7,398 bases of DNA, from positions 1 to 7,398 of the forward strand of contig JAEXTI010000354.1 in assembly GCA_023406965.1 (NCBI GenBank), written 5' to 3'. Shown here piece by piece: positions 6,598 through 7,398 of the stretch; within the stretch, counting starts at the first letter, position 1; every line of letters begins with the position of its first letter. This DNA comes from Chloroflexota bacterium. Lineage in GTDB: Bacteria > Chloroflexota > Anaerolineae > Anaerolineales > Anaerolineaceae. The position numbers and the translations under genes were made by a program. The notes under the pieces were generated by a model. It did no database searches, was not told the origin of the DNA, and saw only the letters and a list, made by a program, of their open reading frames with translations.

Positions 6598-7398
6598 TGG
6601 AGCCCTCGCGAGCGGAGGACAGCCAGGAACAAAGCCAGCAGCACAAACACCCACAATATGCCGCCCTCGCCCTCCAGAACCTCTGTCAACCCTTGAATGA
6701 CCCGCTGGGTCACCCGGTAAACGCCCCACATCAGCCCGTACAGCCAGGACAGGCTCAACAGCCCCGCCAGTGTGCGCCCAAACTGCCGCCCCGTGGCCCG
6801 CACCCAGCGCCCCGCCACCCGGTCAACTTGATCCCAACGGGTGGTCAGCCGCAACCAGCCCCACCCCGCCAAACCAAACAGCGCCGCGCCGGGGGCCACC
6901 CACCACACGCCCGCGCTAAACGAGCCCGGCCAGCCGACCACCCCAATCATCCACAAAGCCGCAACCGGCACCGCCAGTCCAATGGGGTAAACCACCCGCG
7001 CCCAGCGCTCCAGGCTTTCCCACACCTCGCCGGGCCGCAGGACATGGCGCAAGGCTCCCGCCAGCAACAGCACCAGCACAATCAAAAAGCTCACATCGAC
7101 CAGGTTCACCGGCAAGCCCATCAACCCCAGCCAACCCGAAGCGGTTGGAGTAAAAGGCAAACCAGAAAGGCTGATCATCATCAGGACAGGCAAAAATAAC
7201 AAGGCGCGCCTGCGCACGCCATACAGCAGGAATGCCCCGCCGCCGAGGATCAACGCGATGCCCCAGGCCAAGCTGGCTTGTGGCTGCCCCTGAATGACAC
7301 AGGCTACAGCCAGCGCTGCCATAGCAATCAGCCAAAACGGCCGCCCGGTGATCTCGTCCGGGGCTGCCAGCCACATCCCCGCGCTGTACAGGCCGCCA
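6594..7398 (-). CDS. C-terminal part of a NuoL/MrpA-like antiporter-type membrane protein, 5'-truncated
   Basis: The frame is open to the right edge (267 complete codons), so the gene starts outside the window. A Met codon at 7376 lies in a run reading GGLYSAG-M-WLAAPDE and is probably internal. The segment ISLSGLPFTPTASGW (about 75-89 counting from the edge) matches the TM12 region of proton-conducting transporters, where the pattern is SLxGxPPxxGFxxK. The expected lysine appears to be Trp here. Further hydrophobic helices follow, then an amphipathic Arg/Trp-rich stretch (about 180-207, with GRWVRATGRQFGR) and a final helix after LEGEGG (241-246), much like the C-terminal extension of L-type subunits. 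It stops with TGA overlapping the next ATG. Role: probable subunit of an ion-translocating membrane complex. The rest of the gene is needed to tell L, M and MrpA types apart. Confidence 0.72.
   Translation of the reverse strand, partial: GGLYSAGMWLAAPDEITGRPFWLIAMAALAVACVIQGQPQASLAWGIALILGGGAFLLYGVRRRALLFLPVLMMISLSGLPFTPTASGWLGLMGLPVNLVDVSFLIVLVLLLAGALRHVLRPGEVWESLERWARVVYPIGLAVPVAALWMIGVVGWPGSFSAGVWWVAPGAALFGLAGWGWLRLTTRWDQVDRVAGRWVRATGRQFGRTLAGLLSLSWLYGLMWGVYRVTQRVIQGLTEVLEGEGGILWVFVLLALFLAVLRSRGLQ

Noticed and set aside
6010..6729. Longer version of the middle membrane gene starting at 6729
   Set aside because: It would overlap the previous gene by over 130 bases, and its added N-terminus is Gly/Arg-rich and unlike a membrane protein. 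The ATGA overlap at 6597 is far more plausible.
6597..7199. Plus-strand open frame of 200 codons rich in Pro, Gln and His
   Set aside because: It is antisense to the L-like membrane gene. The composition is the mirror of hydrophobic codons, and no family resemblance is seen.

Overview
The window looks like part of a chromosome from a bacterium of the phylum Chloroflexota, probably class Anaerolineae. This rests on style rather than a marker gene: a Thr/Pro-rich stalk joined to a TolB-like (PD40) propeller, which is common in that group; moderately high GC; and divergent complex I-like membrane proteins. The lineage call is an inference. No rRNA, tRNA, mobile element or CRISPR array was seen.

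Layout. (1) Positions 1-1251, plus strand: the 3' part of a gene for a membrane-anchored protein. It has a charged Lys/Glu-rich segment, one transmembrane helix, a Thr/Pro stalk and a six-bladed WSPDG propeller. The reading frame is open to the left edge, so the true start lies outside the window. (2) Positions 1252-1299: a 48-base convergent gap. (3) Positions 1300-4392, minus strand: a two-gene unit. The first gene encodes a 392-residue, cysteine-free coiled-coil protein of unknown function. Twelve bases after it comes selB, the selenocysteine-specific elongation factor. A TATAAT box lies about 70 bases upstream of the unit. (4) Positions 4393-4624: a 232-base intergenic region with that promoter candidate and some inverted repeats. 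(5) Positions 4625-7398, minus strand: three membrane-protein genes joined by two 4-base ATGA overlaps. The first is cut by the right edge.

How the genes work together. SelB delivers Sec-tRNA to in-frame UGA codons, so the organism very likely makes selenoproteins, although selA, selC and selD are not in this window. The tight coupling of selB to a coiled-coil protein is unexplained. The membrane trio resembles the antiporter-like modules of complex I, Mrp antiporters and Hyf/Mbh hydrogenases, with a possible order of L/A-like, K/C/E-like, N/D-like. The last subunit keeps the TM5 glutamate. By manual alignment it has lost the TM7 and TM8 lysines (TM8 is lysine or histidine in the family) and has arginine for the TM12 lysine. 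The first subunit also seems to lack the TM12 lysine. This divergent, possibly non-canonical ion-translocating module is the most interesting item in the window.
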